Source: Salinivenus iranica (GTDB lineage Bacteria > Bacteroidota > Rhodothermia > Rhodothermales > Salinibacteraceae). From it: 36,424 bases of DNA. Below the pieces are notes generated by a model. It saw only the letters and a program-made list of their open reading frames with translations. It did not search any database and was not told where the DNA came from. Position numbers and translations under genes: made by a program. Shown here piece after piece: positions 26,467 through 34,704 of the stretch. Within the stretch, counting starts at the first letter, position 1. Each line of letters begins with the position of its first letter. The stretch is taken from contig NCRB01000028.1 in assembly GCA_002894665.1 (NCBI GenBank), positions 1-36,424 of the forward strand, given 5' to 3'.

Positions 26467-26862
26467 TTATGCGTCCTCGTACACCAGATCCTTCAGCCCC
26501 GACGGAGGCGTTCGGTCCTCCACAAACGCCCGCCCCTCTGCCTCCCCCTGCTCGCGCAACTCGATGAGGTCCTCTTCCTCGGCCACCGCCCCGTCGAGAA
26601 GAATGCCCGTCGCAATGTCGGCCAGCCGCTGGCCCAGGTCTCCCTCGCGGGGCAGGCCCTGCCGGGTGCCGCGCTCGATGGTGCGCACCGTGTGGTTCCC
26701 GACCGGCACATCGAGCGCCCGGCTCACCCCCACGGCGAAGCCGACCACGTAGGCGGCGGGGCGCGCCTTGAGCAGCGTGGGGGCGTAGTCGCCGGGCAGG
26801 TCGCCCACCTGGAGGCGCAGGCCGTCGGCAACCGTTTCGATGGCGTGTTCGTCGTCGGGCAT
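26467..26862 (-). CDS. Acidic cytosolic protein of unknown function
   Basis: 131 residues from the ATG at 26862 (MPDDEHAIETVADGLRLQ). Longer upstream frames add only Arg/Pro-rich residues without coding character. The protein is strongly acidic and appears helical in its second half, ending with RTPPSGLKDLVYEDA. No signal peptide, membrane helix or catalytic motif is visible. The stretch AAYVVGFAVGVSRALDVPVGNHTVRTIERGT contains a short hydrophobic patch that is more like a buried strand-helix than a membrane segment. I do not recognise the family. It is divergent from the copper ATPase gene across 172 bp and is followed closely by the PorT-like gene. GC-rich third positions support real coding. 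Confidence 0.65.
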   Translation of the reverse strand: MPDDEHAIETVADGLRLQVGDLPGDYAPTLLKARPAAYVVGFAVGVSRALDVPVGNHTVRTIERGTRQGLPREGDLGQRLADIATGILLDGAVAEEEDLIELREQGEAEGRAFVEDRTPPSGLKDLVYEDA

Positions 26863-27034
26863 AGAGGCAGGAAGAAACCGTGGGAAAGAACATCGATCCG
26901 GAGTACCAACGGCCACTCGCCCGCGGCGTTCACCCAGGACGCGGGGCCGCTCCGCCCTCCCGCCCAAATGGATACTCTACGGAACTGGCCCGTTGATTCC
27001 TGCGGCACCCTCTTGATCCGGCCCTCTCCCGCTA

Positions 27035-29428
27035 ATGCCTTCCTCTTCCGGAGCGCTGTCGACGGCCGACTCGTCGGCTGTGGACGCGTCGACCACGACC
27101 TGTACGCTCTGCGACCTGCCGACGCCCGATCCGCCCATTCGGGGCGAGGACGGCGCCCCGTTTTGCTGTACGGGCTGCCGTGAGATCCACCAGACGCTGG
27201 GCGAGTTCGACGCGGAGGCCGCGGCGGCGGTGCGCGACCGGGTGGACGGCGGGGGCCGCTCGTCGGCCTCCGTCCCCGAGGACGCCCGCGAGGCATTTCT
27301 GCACGTCGACGGGATGCACTGCACGGCGTGCGAGGCCTTTCTCGAAACGGTGGCCGAGCGCGCGGAGGGGGTCCACCGTGCGGAGGCCAGCTACGCCTCC
27401 GAGATGGTGCGCCTGCACTACGACCCGGAACGCCACGCCGAAGAGTCCCTGCCGCCCCTCCTCACCCGCGGCGGCTACACGGCCTCCCTCGACCGCCCCG
27501 ACCCGGCGTCGGCCTCCGACACCGTTGCGCGCCTGCTCGTGGGCGGGTTCTTTACGATGATGGTGATGCTGTGGTACATCGTCTTCCTATACCCCGTCTA
27601 CGCCGGAGGCGGGGGCGTCGTCGCGTTGGAGGGCGACTTCGCGCGGTACGCACTCGGCAACGTGGGGGTCGCCACCACCGTGGTGCTCGCCGTGACGGGC
27701 TGGCCGCTCATTCGCAGTGCGGGGGTGAGCCTGCGCGTTCTGGAGCCGAACATGGACCTGCTGGTGACGCTGGCCGCCGGCAGCGCCTACGCCTACAGCG
27801 TCGGGGCCCTCCTGATGGGCGAGACGGAAGTGTATTTCGACGTGGCCGTCGTGATCGTCTTCGTTGTGACACTGGGCCGCTGGGTGGAGGGGCGCGTGCG
27901 GGACCGGGCCGCGGGCCTGCTGGCCGACCTGACGCACGAGCAAGCCGCCTCGGCCCACCGCGTGACCGACGACGGATCGGTGGAACCGGTGGACGTCGAC
28001 GCCCTCGCGCCAGGCGACCGGGTGCGGGTGCGGCAGGGCGAGCGCGTGCCGGTGGATGGGACCGTCGCCCAGGGCAAGGCGACCGTCGACGAGGCGCTCG
28101 TGACGGGCGAGGCCCGCCCCGTGTCGAAGGCCCCGGGCGACGACGTGATTGGGGGCAGCGTGGTGCAAACCCGGGCCTTCGACGTGACGGTGGGCCCCGA
28201 TACCGAAAGCACGCTCGATCGCCTCGTGCGCCTCATGTGGCAGATTCAGGCCTCCACGCCCGGCACGCAACAGGTGGCCGACCGCCTGGCGGCCGTCTTT
28301 GTCCCGCTCGTGCTGGTGCTGGGCGCCGGGACGGTTGTCGTCCAGCTCCTGATGGGCGTGGCCGCGGGGCCGGCGCTCCTCACGGGCCTCACCGTGCTCA
28401 TCGTGTCGTGCCCCTGTGCGCTGGGACTGGCCACCCCGCTGGCCGTGACCGCCGGCATGCGGGCCGGGCTCCGCCACCGCATCGTGGCGAAGCACGCCGG
28501 CGCCTTTGAGACCGCCGCGACCCTGAGCGTGATCGCGTTCGACAAGACCGGAACCCTCACCACCGGCAAAATGGAGGCGTTGGATTCGGCGGGCGCCCCG
28601 GAGGCCCTCCGCGTGGCTCGGGCGGTGGAGCAGTGGGCGTCGCACCCCGTGGCCGAGGCCGTCGTCGCATCCGGCCCCGCCGCCGACGCCTCCGTGACCG
28701 ACGTCGAAAATCACCCGCGGGGCGTGAGCGCGACGGTGGACGGCACCCGCGTCTTCGTGGGCCACCCGGAGGCGTATCAGAATCGCGGCGGGAGGCTGCC
28801 CGCCCCCCTGGCCGAACGGACCCAATCGATCGTCGAGGCCGCGCAGGTGCCGGTGGTCGTCGGGTGGGACGGAGAGGCCCGCGGCCTCTTTGCGGTGGGC
28901 GACACACTCCGCCCCGAGGCCGACGCCGTCCTCAACCGGCTGACGGACGAGGCGCGCCTGGTCGTGTGCACCGGCGACCACGAGGCCGCCGCCGCTCCCC
29001 TCCGCGCCGACAATCGCCTCGCCGAGGTGTTCGCCGACGTGCGCCCCGAGGCCAAGCGCGCCCTGCTGCGCCGCTGGCGGGCCGAGCACGGCCCCGTGGC
29101 CATGGTGGGCGACGGCAGCAACGACGCTCCCGCCCTCGCCGACGCCAACCTGGGCATCGCGTTCGGTCCCACCGCTCTGGCCGCCGACTCCGCCGACCTC
29201 GTGCTGCTCGACGACGACCTCAGCCGCGTCCCCGACGCCCTCGCCCTGGCCCACGCCACGCGCCGCCGCATCCGCCAAAACCTCGGCTGGGCCTTCGGCT
29301 ACAACGCCGTCGCCATCCCGCTCGCCATCGTCGGCTGGCTCAACCCGCTGGCCGCCGCCCTCGCCATGGCCGCCAGCAGCCTGCTCGTCGTGGGCAACTC
29401 GGCCCGCCCCCTCTCCCTCTCCGACTAG
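27035..29428 (+). CDS. Copper-translocating P1B-type ATPase (FixI/CcoI-like)
   Basis: Inner-membrane heavy-metal pump of 797 residues. The N-terminus has a cysteine cluster, CTLC (23-26) and CCTGC (44-48), the metal-binding module typical of the FixI/CcoI/CtpA branch. It is followed by an HMA domain with GMHCTAC (Cys96 and Cys99). Transmembrane helices follow from about residue 160. CPC at 459-461 in IVSCPCALGLATP is the copper translocation site. DKTGTLTTGK carries the phosphorylated Asp503. VTGEA (actuator), SHPVAEA (nucleotide domain) and GDGSNDAPAL (hinge) are all present, so it should be active. FixI-type pumps supply copper to haem-copper oxidases. A ba3 oxidase lies 2 kb downstream on the other strand, which makes that role likely here, though this is inferred. 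Confidence 0.93.
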   Translation: MPSSSGALSTADSSAVDASTTTCTLCDLPTPDPPIRGEDGAPFCCTGCREIHQTLGEFDAEAAAAVRDRVDGGGRSSASVPEDAREAFLHVDGMHCTACEAFLETVAERAEGVHRAEASYASEMVRLHYDPERHAEESLPPLLTRGGYTASLDRPDPASASDTVARLLVGGFFTMMVMLWYIVFLYPVYAGGGGVVALEGDFARYALGNVGVATTVVLAVTGWPLIRSAGVSLRVLEPNMDLLVTLAAGSAYAYSVGALLMGETEVYFDVAVVIVFVVTLGRWVEGRVRDRAAGLLADLTHEQAASAHRVTDDGSVEPVDVDALAPGDRVRVRQGERVPVDGTVAQGKATVDEALVTGEARPVSKAPGDDVIGGSVVQTRAFDVTVGPDTESTLDRLVRLMWQIQASTPGTQQVADRLAAVFVPLVLVLGAGTVVVQLLMGVAAGPALLTGLTVLIVSCPCALGLATPLAVTAGMRAGLRHRIVAKHAGAFETAATLSVIAFDKTGTLTTGKMEALDSAGAPEALRVARAVEQWASHPVAEAVVASGPAADASVTDVENHPRGVSATVDGTRVFVGHPEAYQNRGGRLPAPLAERTQSIVEAAQVPVVVGWDGEARGLFAVGDTLRPEADAVLNRLTDEARLVVCTGDHEAAAAPLRADNRLAEVFADVRPEAKRALLRRWRAEHGPVAMVGDGSNDAPALADANLGIAFGPTALAADSADLVLLDDDLSRVPDALALAHATRRRIRQNLGWAFGYNAVAIPLAIVGWLNPLAAALAMAASSLLVVGNSARPLSLSD

Positions 29429-29491
29429 AAAGGGGCCGTCGCCGGCGAGGCGTTGATCCTTTTCCGTCCCCTCCCTACCTTTTTTGACGAA

Positions 29492-29574
29492 GCTGGGGGT
29501 GTTCGGCGCCGCACGGCGGCCGGGCTGAGAAAGTCCCCTCGAACCTGATCCGGCTCACACCGGCGAAGGAAAGC
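29492..29574 (+). promoter_or_regulatory. TPP (thiamine pyrophosphate) riboswitch
   Basis: The conserved THI-box core is clear and in order: GGGGGTG near 29495, CTGAGA at 29525-29530 (pyrimidine-binding helix), AACCTGATC at 29542-29550 and GCGAAGGA at 29563-29570 (pyrophosphate-binding side). GCT at 29492 pairs with AGC at 29572 to close P1. A GC-rich P3 hairpin lies between. It sits 75 bp upstream of tenA and should turn that gene off when TPP is plentiful. Confidence 0.95.
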
Positions 29575-29609
29575 ATCGCGCCTCGTGTCTGCGTGGGCGC
29601 CCCACCTCT

Positions 29610-29649
29610 GGCTTCGCCTCGTTTGTTCTCGCACCGAGTTCGCGAAGCC
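29610..29649 (+). promoter_or_regulatory. Hairpin abutting the tenA start codon (putative expression platform)
   Basis: GGCTTCGC (29610-29617) pairs perfectly with GCGAAGCC (29642-29649), whose last base directly precedes the ATG. The stem can be lengthened by CTCG/CGAG with a 3-nt bulge. It hides the ribosome-landing region, and no T-run follows. This favours control of translation initiation by the upstream TPP aptamer. How the aptamer would toggle it is not evident. Confidence 0.55.
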
Positions 29650-30375
29650 ATGCCCCCCTCCCTGACGCTCACCGATCCCCTCGACACCCGCCCCTTCCCC
29701 GTCCCTCCGTTCGCCGAGGCGTGCCTCGAGCATGCCCGCGAGGCGTGGCGGAAGGCCGTCGACCACCCGTTCGTGCACGCCCTCGCCGAGGGCACGTTGG
29801 AGGCGGAGACGTTCAAATTTTACCAGATGCAGGACGCCCGCTATCTGGAGGCGTTCGCCGACGCGTCGTCTCTCCTCTCCACCCGCTGCTCGACCCCCGA
29901 CGACACCCTCTGGTTCATCGACGCCGCCCGGCTGGCGCTCGTGGTGGAGGGCGAGCTGCACGAGGGCTACGGCGACAAGCTCGGCTACGGCCCGGAGGAC
30001 CTCCGCGCCCTGAAGCTGACCCCCAACAACCGCGCCTACCAGGACCACATGATCCGGCAGGCCCAGACCGGAACGCTCGTGGAGGGCGTAGCGGCGCTCA
30101 CGCCCTGCCCCTGGCTCTACATTGAGCTGGGGCTGCGTCTGGAACGCGAGATGGGCGACATTCCCGCCGACCACCCGTACGCCGACTGGCTGGCGATGTA
30201 CCGCGACCCGGACTTTTACGAGTACATGGACAATCTGCTGGAGCGGCTTCAACGGTTTGCGGAGGCGACCAACGCAGACGCCCGCGAGCGGGCCCGGACC
30301 GCCTTCACTACCAGCGTGCGCTACGAGTGGATGTTCTGGGAGCAGGCCTGGACCCGGCAGGAATGGCCGGTGTAA
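29650..30375 (+). CDS. tenA: TenA-family aminopyrimidine aminohydrolase / thiaminase II
   Basis: Cytosolic helical protein of 241 residues that hydrolyses degraded thiamine to recover the hydroxymethyl-pyrimidine moiety. Key residues fit the family: Asp62 in YQMQDARYL, Cys153 in LTPCPWLY (nucleophile), and Glu231 in YEWMFWEQAW. Tyr-rich helices fill the rest. The ATG at 29650 is preferred over a GTG at 29593, because the latter would translate the expression-platform hairpin. The TPP riboswitch directly upstream shows it is regulated with thiamine supply. It is not followed by any thi gene here, so it seems to act as a stand-alone salvage gene. Confidence 0.94.
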   Translation: MPPSLTLTDPLDTRPFPVPPFAEACLEHAREAWRKAVDHPFVHALAEGTLEAETFKFYQMQDARYLEAFADASSLLSTRCSTPDDTLWFIDAARLALVVEGELHEGYGDKLGYGPEDLRALKLTPNNRAYQDHMIRQAQTGTLVEGVAALTPCPWLYIELGLRLEREMGDIPADHPYADWLAMYRDPDFYEYMDNLLERLQRFAEATNADARERARTAFTTSVRYEWMFWEQAWTRQEWPV

Positions 30376-30754
30376 CCGCCAGTCGATCGGCACCGCGTCC
30401 GCTCGGGCCCCCGATCCGAACAGGTCAGTTCGGCCCCTGCTGAATGGGGATGTGCCCCCGTGGACCGTGCGGGTCGCGGAGGCCGTGGAGTCGCGTGCCT
30501 GGGGCTCGCCATAGGACAAGTGGGGGCTCCTATTCGAGCCAGACAGTGCATGTCTCGGGGGTCCGCTCGAAGCAACGGTCCAGCTTCTATCGCCTCACGT
30601 TCGAAGCGTGGAGTTGGAGCTCGGGGTACCCGCAATAGTTAGTTCGCGGGCGCGTCAGCCGGGCGCGTGATCGGCGCGCTCCGCTAGCTCCCCTCAGGAC
30701 CGACTCACTGCCTGCACACTAGCACGTGACCCACGTTGCCCCCAATCGTCCAGT
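30376..30754. other. Intergenic region between convergent tenA and the oxidase block
   Basis: 379 bp between two genes that point toward each other. No ORF with a recognisable domain and no clear terminator was seen. Base composition is somewhat less GC-rich than the neighbours toward the right half. A few short GGGGG/CCCCC runs could pair but none makes a convincing T-tailed hairpin. Confidence 0.4.
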
Positions 30755-31318
30755 TTATTGCTGACGCACGGGCACGTGTCCCAAATCCACCGTTCGCGTC
30801 GTCGTCGCCGTGGAATCGGCGGTGAGCGGAGTCGAGGCCGTGATCGTGACCGATGCAGGGCGCTGCCCCACTGGAAGCGTCCACGACGCAGTAAATGAGG
30901 CCGTGTCGGTGGGGGGCCACGTGTGGCTCGGCGCCGAGATAAGTTCAGCCCCACCGTCCAGGGCAAGCCGGTCGAAGGTGACCGTGTAGGACTGGTCGGC
31001 GAGCGAGTCGGGCCGCGCCGTGAGAGCAAACGTCCATTCGTCCTGATACGCACGGACCCGAAGTCGGTGTACCCGCACCGACGGGGCCAGGGCGGGAACG
31101 AGGAGGTCTCCTTCCCGCAGGACTGGGCGGGAGTCCACCGTTTGTTCGGTGGAGTCTTCTTCCTGATCAATGAGGAAGGAGCGAATCAGCGTCATTCCCT
31201 CGATCCCGAACGCAAGCCCGAACGCCAGTGCCAGAAGAATGCGTACCATCCACTTCTCGGTGGTTCCATCCTCTGCAGACGAAGAACCGGAAGAGAAGTC
31301 CGAATCGGGAGTGGCCAC
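30755..31318 (-). CDS. Membrane-anchored protein of unknown function downstream of the oxidase genes
   Basis: The frame runs from 31459, but the first part overlaps a low-complexity ACGCATTACGC stretch and looks non-coding. The GTG at 31318 gives a 187-residue protein: a short Ser/Asp/Glu-rich tail, one membrane helix (MVRILLALAFGLAFGIEG, about residues 24-41, extending to FLI), then about 140 residues of beta-rich extracytoplasmic domain. An ATG at 31249, just at the helix, is an alternative start. The domain has no cysteines or obvious metal ligands. It is the last gene of the ba3 oxidase block on the minus strand, 158 bp after subunit I, so a role in oxidase assembly or stability is conceivable. 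The family is not recognised. Topology resembles FixH-like single-pass proteins, but no FixH motif is seen. Confidence 0.55.
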   Translation of the reverse strand: MATPDSDFSSGSSSAEDGTTEKWMVRILLALAFGLAFGIEGMTLIRSFLIDQEEDSTEQTVDSRPVLREGDLLVPALAPSVRVHRLRVRAYQDEWTFALTARPDSLADQSYTVTFDRLALDGGAELISAPSHTWPPTDTASFTASWTLPVGQRPASVTITASTPLTADSTATTTRTVDLGHVPVRQQ

Positions 31319-31476
31319 AGAGAATCGGTTTGGATTTCTTCCTCCGGCACAACGATGAAAGAGGCATTCGGCCGCCGGAGACGTGTACTCGAATAGGTTC
31401 GTGAGACGTGAATCGTGAGATGCGTGTGGTGCCACCCCCTCACGAGTCTCGCGCTTCACGCATTACGCATCATTCA

Positions 31477-33153
31477 TCACACCGGCGAGGGCGGGGCCCC
31501 CGGAGAAAAGAGGCCGTCCATGACCATATCGACCAGCGGTAGCGTGTAAGCCAGCAGCACTAGCACAATTGCAACCCCGACCCAGAGCTTCATGTTGTCC
31601 AGAATCTTCGGCGAGTGCTCGGCTCCGCTCAACGGTGCCGGCAGCGTGTCGTCAATATTGGCCGCCGTCTCGTCGGCCCGGCTCCAGTTGGCCACCACCA
31701 CGACCAGGAACATGACGAGGGAAATGAACAGGATGGTGCCGCCCACGGCCACCTGCCACTGCATCTCATCTACGGTACCGAAGGGAGGATCGTAATCGAC
31801 GAGTCGATACATCGGCTCCGCCACGCGCCGCGGGATGCCAGCCAGGCCGGCGCGGTGCAGGGCGTTGGACATCAACGTCATGCCAATGAACCACATGTAG
31901 GGCTGCGCCAAGGCCAGCTTGTCGTATTTGAGGGTGCGCCCGGTCAGTTGCGGCAACAGCCAGTACGTGATGGCCATGAACGTGAGGGCCGACGCCGTAC
32001 CCACCGTGAGGTGAAAGTGGCCCGGGATCCAAGCGGTATTGTGGATGAGCATATCGATGTTCAGCGACGCGTTGACCATGCCGCTAAACCCGCCCGCAGC
32101 GAACATGATGCCGGCAAGGGCACAGCCCACAAAGGCAGGCCGGTTCCAGGGCAACGCCCCCATCCAGGCAAAGTAGCCCGATCCACCGCGCTGACGCGCC
32201 CCGTGCTCCATGCTGGAAATGACAGTAAAAGCCGTCATGAGACTGGGCAGCAGAATGAGGAGCGTCGAAATGACGGCCCACAGCTTGTACCCCAGGTCGA
32301 TCCCCGGATCGGCGTACTGATGGTGAAAGCCGATGGGCGTGGACAACAGCAGAAACATGATAAACACGATTCGGGTCAGCGAATCGCTGAAGAGCCGGCC
32401 TCCGGAGAGCTTCGGCAGGATGGAGTACCAGACGAAGTAGGCCGGCAGCAGCCAGAAATAGACCACTGCGTGCCCGAAGTACCAGAAGAGCGTACGGGGT
32501 AGCAGCGGGTCAATGTTTGTCACCAGCCCCAGCGACCAGGGGATGAGGAGCACCACGACCTCGAGCGCCACCCCGAGGGAGGAGATGTACCACATGAGCA
32601 TCGTGAAGAGCACCATGTAGGTCTGCAGGGGGATGCTCTCGTCGGCGTTGTTCTCGCGCCATTTCCAGAAGGACCAGAACCAATCGGCGGCAGCCATCCA
32701 GGATCCGACCACCAGCCCCGCGGCACCGATATAGAAGAGCGGATGGGCCTGCAGCGGCGGATAGAAGGTGTAGAGCACCGCCGCACTGATCTCGCTGCCC
32801 GGAATGAGGCCGCCGACAATCGCAATGGTCGTAAGCGTCGTGCCAACTGTCATCACCCAGAACCAGGTCCAGGTGAACGTCATGTTCTCTGGCTCCCGAT
32901 CAAGGCTTCGGGAGATGCCCCACTGGTAAAGCCCCACGATAAAGAACGTGGTGAACACCAGGGCGAGCAGCACGCCGTGGCCCGTAAGCACGTCGTAGTA
33001 CTGGGTCGACGAAATAATGCCCCGGACGGTATCGGTACGGTGCAGAGCCTGAAGAAGGCCGCCGAAGCCACCGAGGCCCAGGGCCGTAAAGGCGACAAGG
33101 AAAGCCGCCTTAATGACACGCGTTGCTTTCGGGTAGTGGTCAACAAACGTCAT
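31477..33153 (-). CDS. cbaA: ba3-type (B-family) cytochrome c oxidase subunit I
   Basis: Membrane-embedded catalytic subunit of a terminal oxidase that reduces oxygen to water and pumps protons. 558 residues with about 13 hydrophobic helices. The metal ligands are complete: His59 and His381 for the low-spin haem, His379 for the high-spin haem, His228, His277 and His278 for CuB, with Tyr232 four residues after His228 for the cross-link (FGHAVVYFW, GFHHQY, PGHFH). Recalled Thermus thermophilus ba3 positions (233, 237, 282, 283, 384, 386) differ by a constant five, showing close B-type structure. It follows subunit II by 76 bp on the same strand. Confidence 0.95.
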   Translation of the reverse strand: MTFVDHYPKATRVIKAAFLVAFTALGLGGFGGLLQALHRTDTVRGIISSTQYYDVLTGHGVLLALVFTTFFIVGLYQWGISRSLDREPENMTFTWTWFWVMTVGTTLTTIAIVGGLIPGSEISAAVLYTFYPPLQAHPLFYIGAAGLVVGSWMAAADWFWSFWKWRENNADESIPLQTYMVLFTMLMWYISSLGVALEVVVLLIPWSLGLVTNIDPLLPRTLFWYFGHAVVYFWLLPAYFVWYSILPKLSGGRLFSDSLTRIVFIMFLLLSTPIGFHHQYADPGIDLGYKLWAVISTLLILLPSLMTAFTVISSMEHGARQRGGSGYFAWMGALPWNRPAFVGCALAGIMFAAGGFSGMVNASLNIDMLIHNTAWIPGHFHLTVGTASALTFMAITYWLLPQLTGRTLKYDKLALAQPYMWFIGMTLMSNALHRAGLAGIPRRVAEPMYRLVDYDPPFGTVDEMQWQVAVGGTILFISLVMFLVVVVANWSRADETAANIDDTLPAPLSGAEHSPKILDNMKLWVGVAIVLVLLAYTLPLVDMVMDGLFSPGAPPSPV

Positions 33154-33229
33154 TAGAGATACCGGGTCCGTGTCGGAGGATCGTCACGTGAGGGAGGAGC
33201 GGGTTGGCGCGGGGACTACTTCGCCCCCG

Positions 33230-33763
33230 TCAGGCATCCGCATCGACGAGGGTGCTCTCATCAAACTCGTCTTTCGGAACCACCTTGATCTGTCCCTGCA
33301 TCGAGTGATGAGCGGCCCCGCAGTACTCGTGGCAGATGAGACCGTACGTGCCCGTTTCGGGAAAGATGGTTGTAAACGTGGCCACCTGGCCGGGGATGGC
33401 CATAGAGTTGATGTTGGTCCCCACTACTTCGAGCCCGTGAATAACATCCGGACTCGTCAGGTGAAAGGTGACCCGAGTGTCGGCCGGCAGCTCCAGTGCG
33501 CCCCCAGTGCTCGGCTGAAAGAGAAACTTGCGGGCCACCATGTAGACCTCGTATTCGGCCCGTCCGTCTTCGACCTTTCGTACCCCGGGATCGGCAAACG
33601 GCGTCTCGGTCAGGTTCATCGGGTCAACCGTCTTGCCCGAAGGATCGCCGCCCGGCACCTTCAGATCCAACACCGTGAAGCCAAACATCACGATGCCAAT
33701 GAAGCACGCGATCAAAAAGAGAGACAGGCCGATCCAGAGTTTTTCGAACCGGTGTATATGCAT
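33230..33763 (-). CDS. cbaB: ba3-type cytochrome c oxidase subunit II (CuA)
   Basis: 177 residues: one N-terminal membrane helix (about residues 9-32) and a periplasmic cupredoxin domain that accepts electrons at the dinuclear CuA site. Ligands: His109 (DVIHGLEV), Cys144, Glu146, Cys148, His152 and Met155 in CHEYCGAAHHSM. It has the compact single-helix layout of B-type oxidases, unlike the two-helix A-type subunit II, and no fused cytochrome c. An external donor is therefore needed, which fits the HiPIP and cupredoxin genes upstream. It precedes subunit I by 76 bp. The 215 bp upstream, separating it from the IIa gene, show no gene. Confidence 0.95.
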   Translation of the reverse strand: MHIHRFEKLWIGLSLFLIACFIGIVMFGFTVLDLKVPGGDPSGKTVDPMNLTETPFADPGVRKVEDGRAEYEVYMVARKFLFQPSTGGALELPADTRVTFHLTSPDVIHGLEVVGTNINSMAIPGQVATFTTIFPETGTYGLICHEYCGAAHHSMQGQIKVVPKDEFDESTLVDADA

Positions 33764-33978
33764 AGTCTTTTCCGGGTAAGCGGGAAACGTAGATAAGGTG
33801 AAGGCCTCCGCGGCAGCACCGGCCCAATCGAGCCCCCTTGCCTCGCCCGCTGTAGGAGCGGCGCGGAAAGACGAGCGATGGCTGAGTGCCCCCAGACATT
33901 TCTGTTACGTCGACCCGTCCTCAAGGGCACCGGCGGCGTGCGCAGGAGGTCAGCGTGCACAAGAGCCAACTAGCCCCC

Positions 33979-34179
33979 CTAACCGATGATCGAGGGGCGA
34001 CTAGCAAACTCGACAAAGTACATGAGGGCATACAGCACAAGGAGCAGCAGGAAGTACATTCCCGTTACGGCGAGGGTGCCATACGGGTCAAACTCCTCGT
34101 GTGACAGCTCCTTCACAATGTCATCTTGGACGATGTCCTCGTCAGTCGCGTCGGAGGGAGCAGAGACGTCATCGGACAT
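33979..34179 (-). CDS. Small single-helix oxidase subunit (cytochrome c oxidase subunit IIa type)
   Basis: 66 residues from the ATG at 34179: an acidic cytoplasmic tail (MSDDVSAPSDATDEDIVQDD), then FDPYGTLAVTG and one helix, MYFLLLLVLYALMYFVEF. This is the pattern of subunit IIa of ba3 oxidases, in which a lone helix replaces the second helix of ordinary subunit II. A frame extending to 34221 adds 14 residues with no support. The gene is 45 bp after the HiPIP gene and 215 bp before subunit II on the same strand. The assignment rests on the motif and position; the sequence is too short for certainty. Confidence 0.8.
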   Translation of the reverse strand: MSDDVSAPSDATDEDIVQDDIVKELSHEEFDPYGTLAVTGMYFLLLLVLYALMYFVEFASRPSIIG

Positions 34180-34224
34180 AGTTGGATCGACGGTCAAACG
34201 AAACAGGGATGCGCGACACACTGC

Positions 34225-34623
34225 TTAACTGGCCGGAGCCCAGGACGTGCAGTACCCGTTCTCCGTCACGGGACCCGGGAACAGCTCGCAACCTCCGCAG
34301 CCGCTGTCGTATTTGCCCTCTTGGTAAAGCTGGCAGTTTGCGCAGTTCTGTTCTTCGTTAGGTGTCTCTTCGACGTACTGCAGCGACTTTACCATATTGC
34401 TGCGCTGCTTCTTCTCCGCGTCGGAAAGCATGGAAACGTCGGTACAGTCACCGGAGGCGGTCGCACTACTAGTCTGCGTATCGCCCCCACTCTCGTCTCC
34501 GCCGGAGTCACTGCCACCTCCACACGCCGTGAGCAAGGACGTACCCGCTCCCACCGCACCGGCAATCCCGAGCGACTGAAGAAAGCGGCGCCGGGTGACG
34601 TTGTTTTGATTGGTAGAGCTCAT
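34225..34623 (-). CDS. High-potential iron-sulfur protein (HiPIP), Tat-exported lipoprotein
   Basis: 132-residue electron carrier with one 4Fe-4S cluster. The leader has a twin-arginine motif (TRRRFLQ, residues 10-16), a hydrophobic stretch and a lipobox LLTAC (Cys34), then a Ser/Gly/Asp linker. The HiPIP domain shows NCANCQLY (Cys94, Cys97), GCELFPG (Cys112) and GYCTSW (Cys125) as the four cluster ligands. Cys60 and Cys109 are additional. Folded-state export by Tat suits a cluster loaded in the cytosol. HiPIPs donate electrons to haem-copper oxidases in Rhodothermus marinus. Here the gene is 45 bp upstream of the IIa subunit gene, supporting that role for the ba3 oxidase. The ATG at 34623 is chosen since it precedes the Tat signal. 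Confidence 0.93.
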   Translation of the reverse strand: MSSTNQNNVTRRRFLQSLGIAGAVGAGTSLLTACGGGSDSGGDESGGDTQTSSATASGDCTDVSMLSDAEKKQRSNMVKSLQYVEETPNEEQNCANCQLYQEGKYDSGCGGCELFPGPVTENGYCTSWAPAS

Positions 34624-34674
34624 AGGACTGAGAAATCTGGTTCGTCGGAGGATAAAGTTCCTCGTACTGTTCTG

Positions 34675-34704
34675 AACATAGGCAACGGGACCTCTCGTAT
34701 TCAA
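34675..34704 (-). promoter_or_regulatory. Possible promoter of the HiPIP gene
   Basis: On the minus strand TTGAAT (34704-34699) is followed after 18 bases by TATGTT (34680-34675), about 50 bp before the HiPIP ATG. The match to sigma-70 type boxes is modest (four of six each), and promoters in this phylum differ, so this is a weak call. Confidence 0.25.

Noticed and set aside
30376-30754. Search for a tRNA or small gene after tenA
   Set aside because: No cloverleaf, no CCA end, and open frames there have no coding character.
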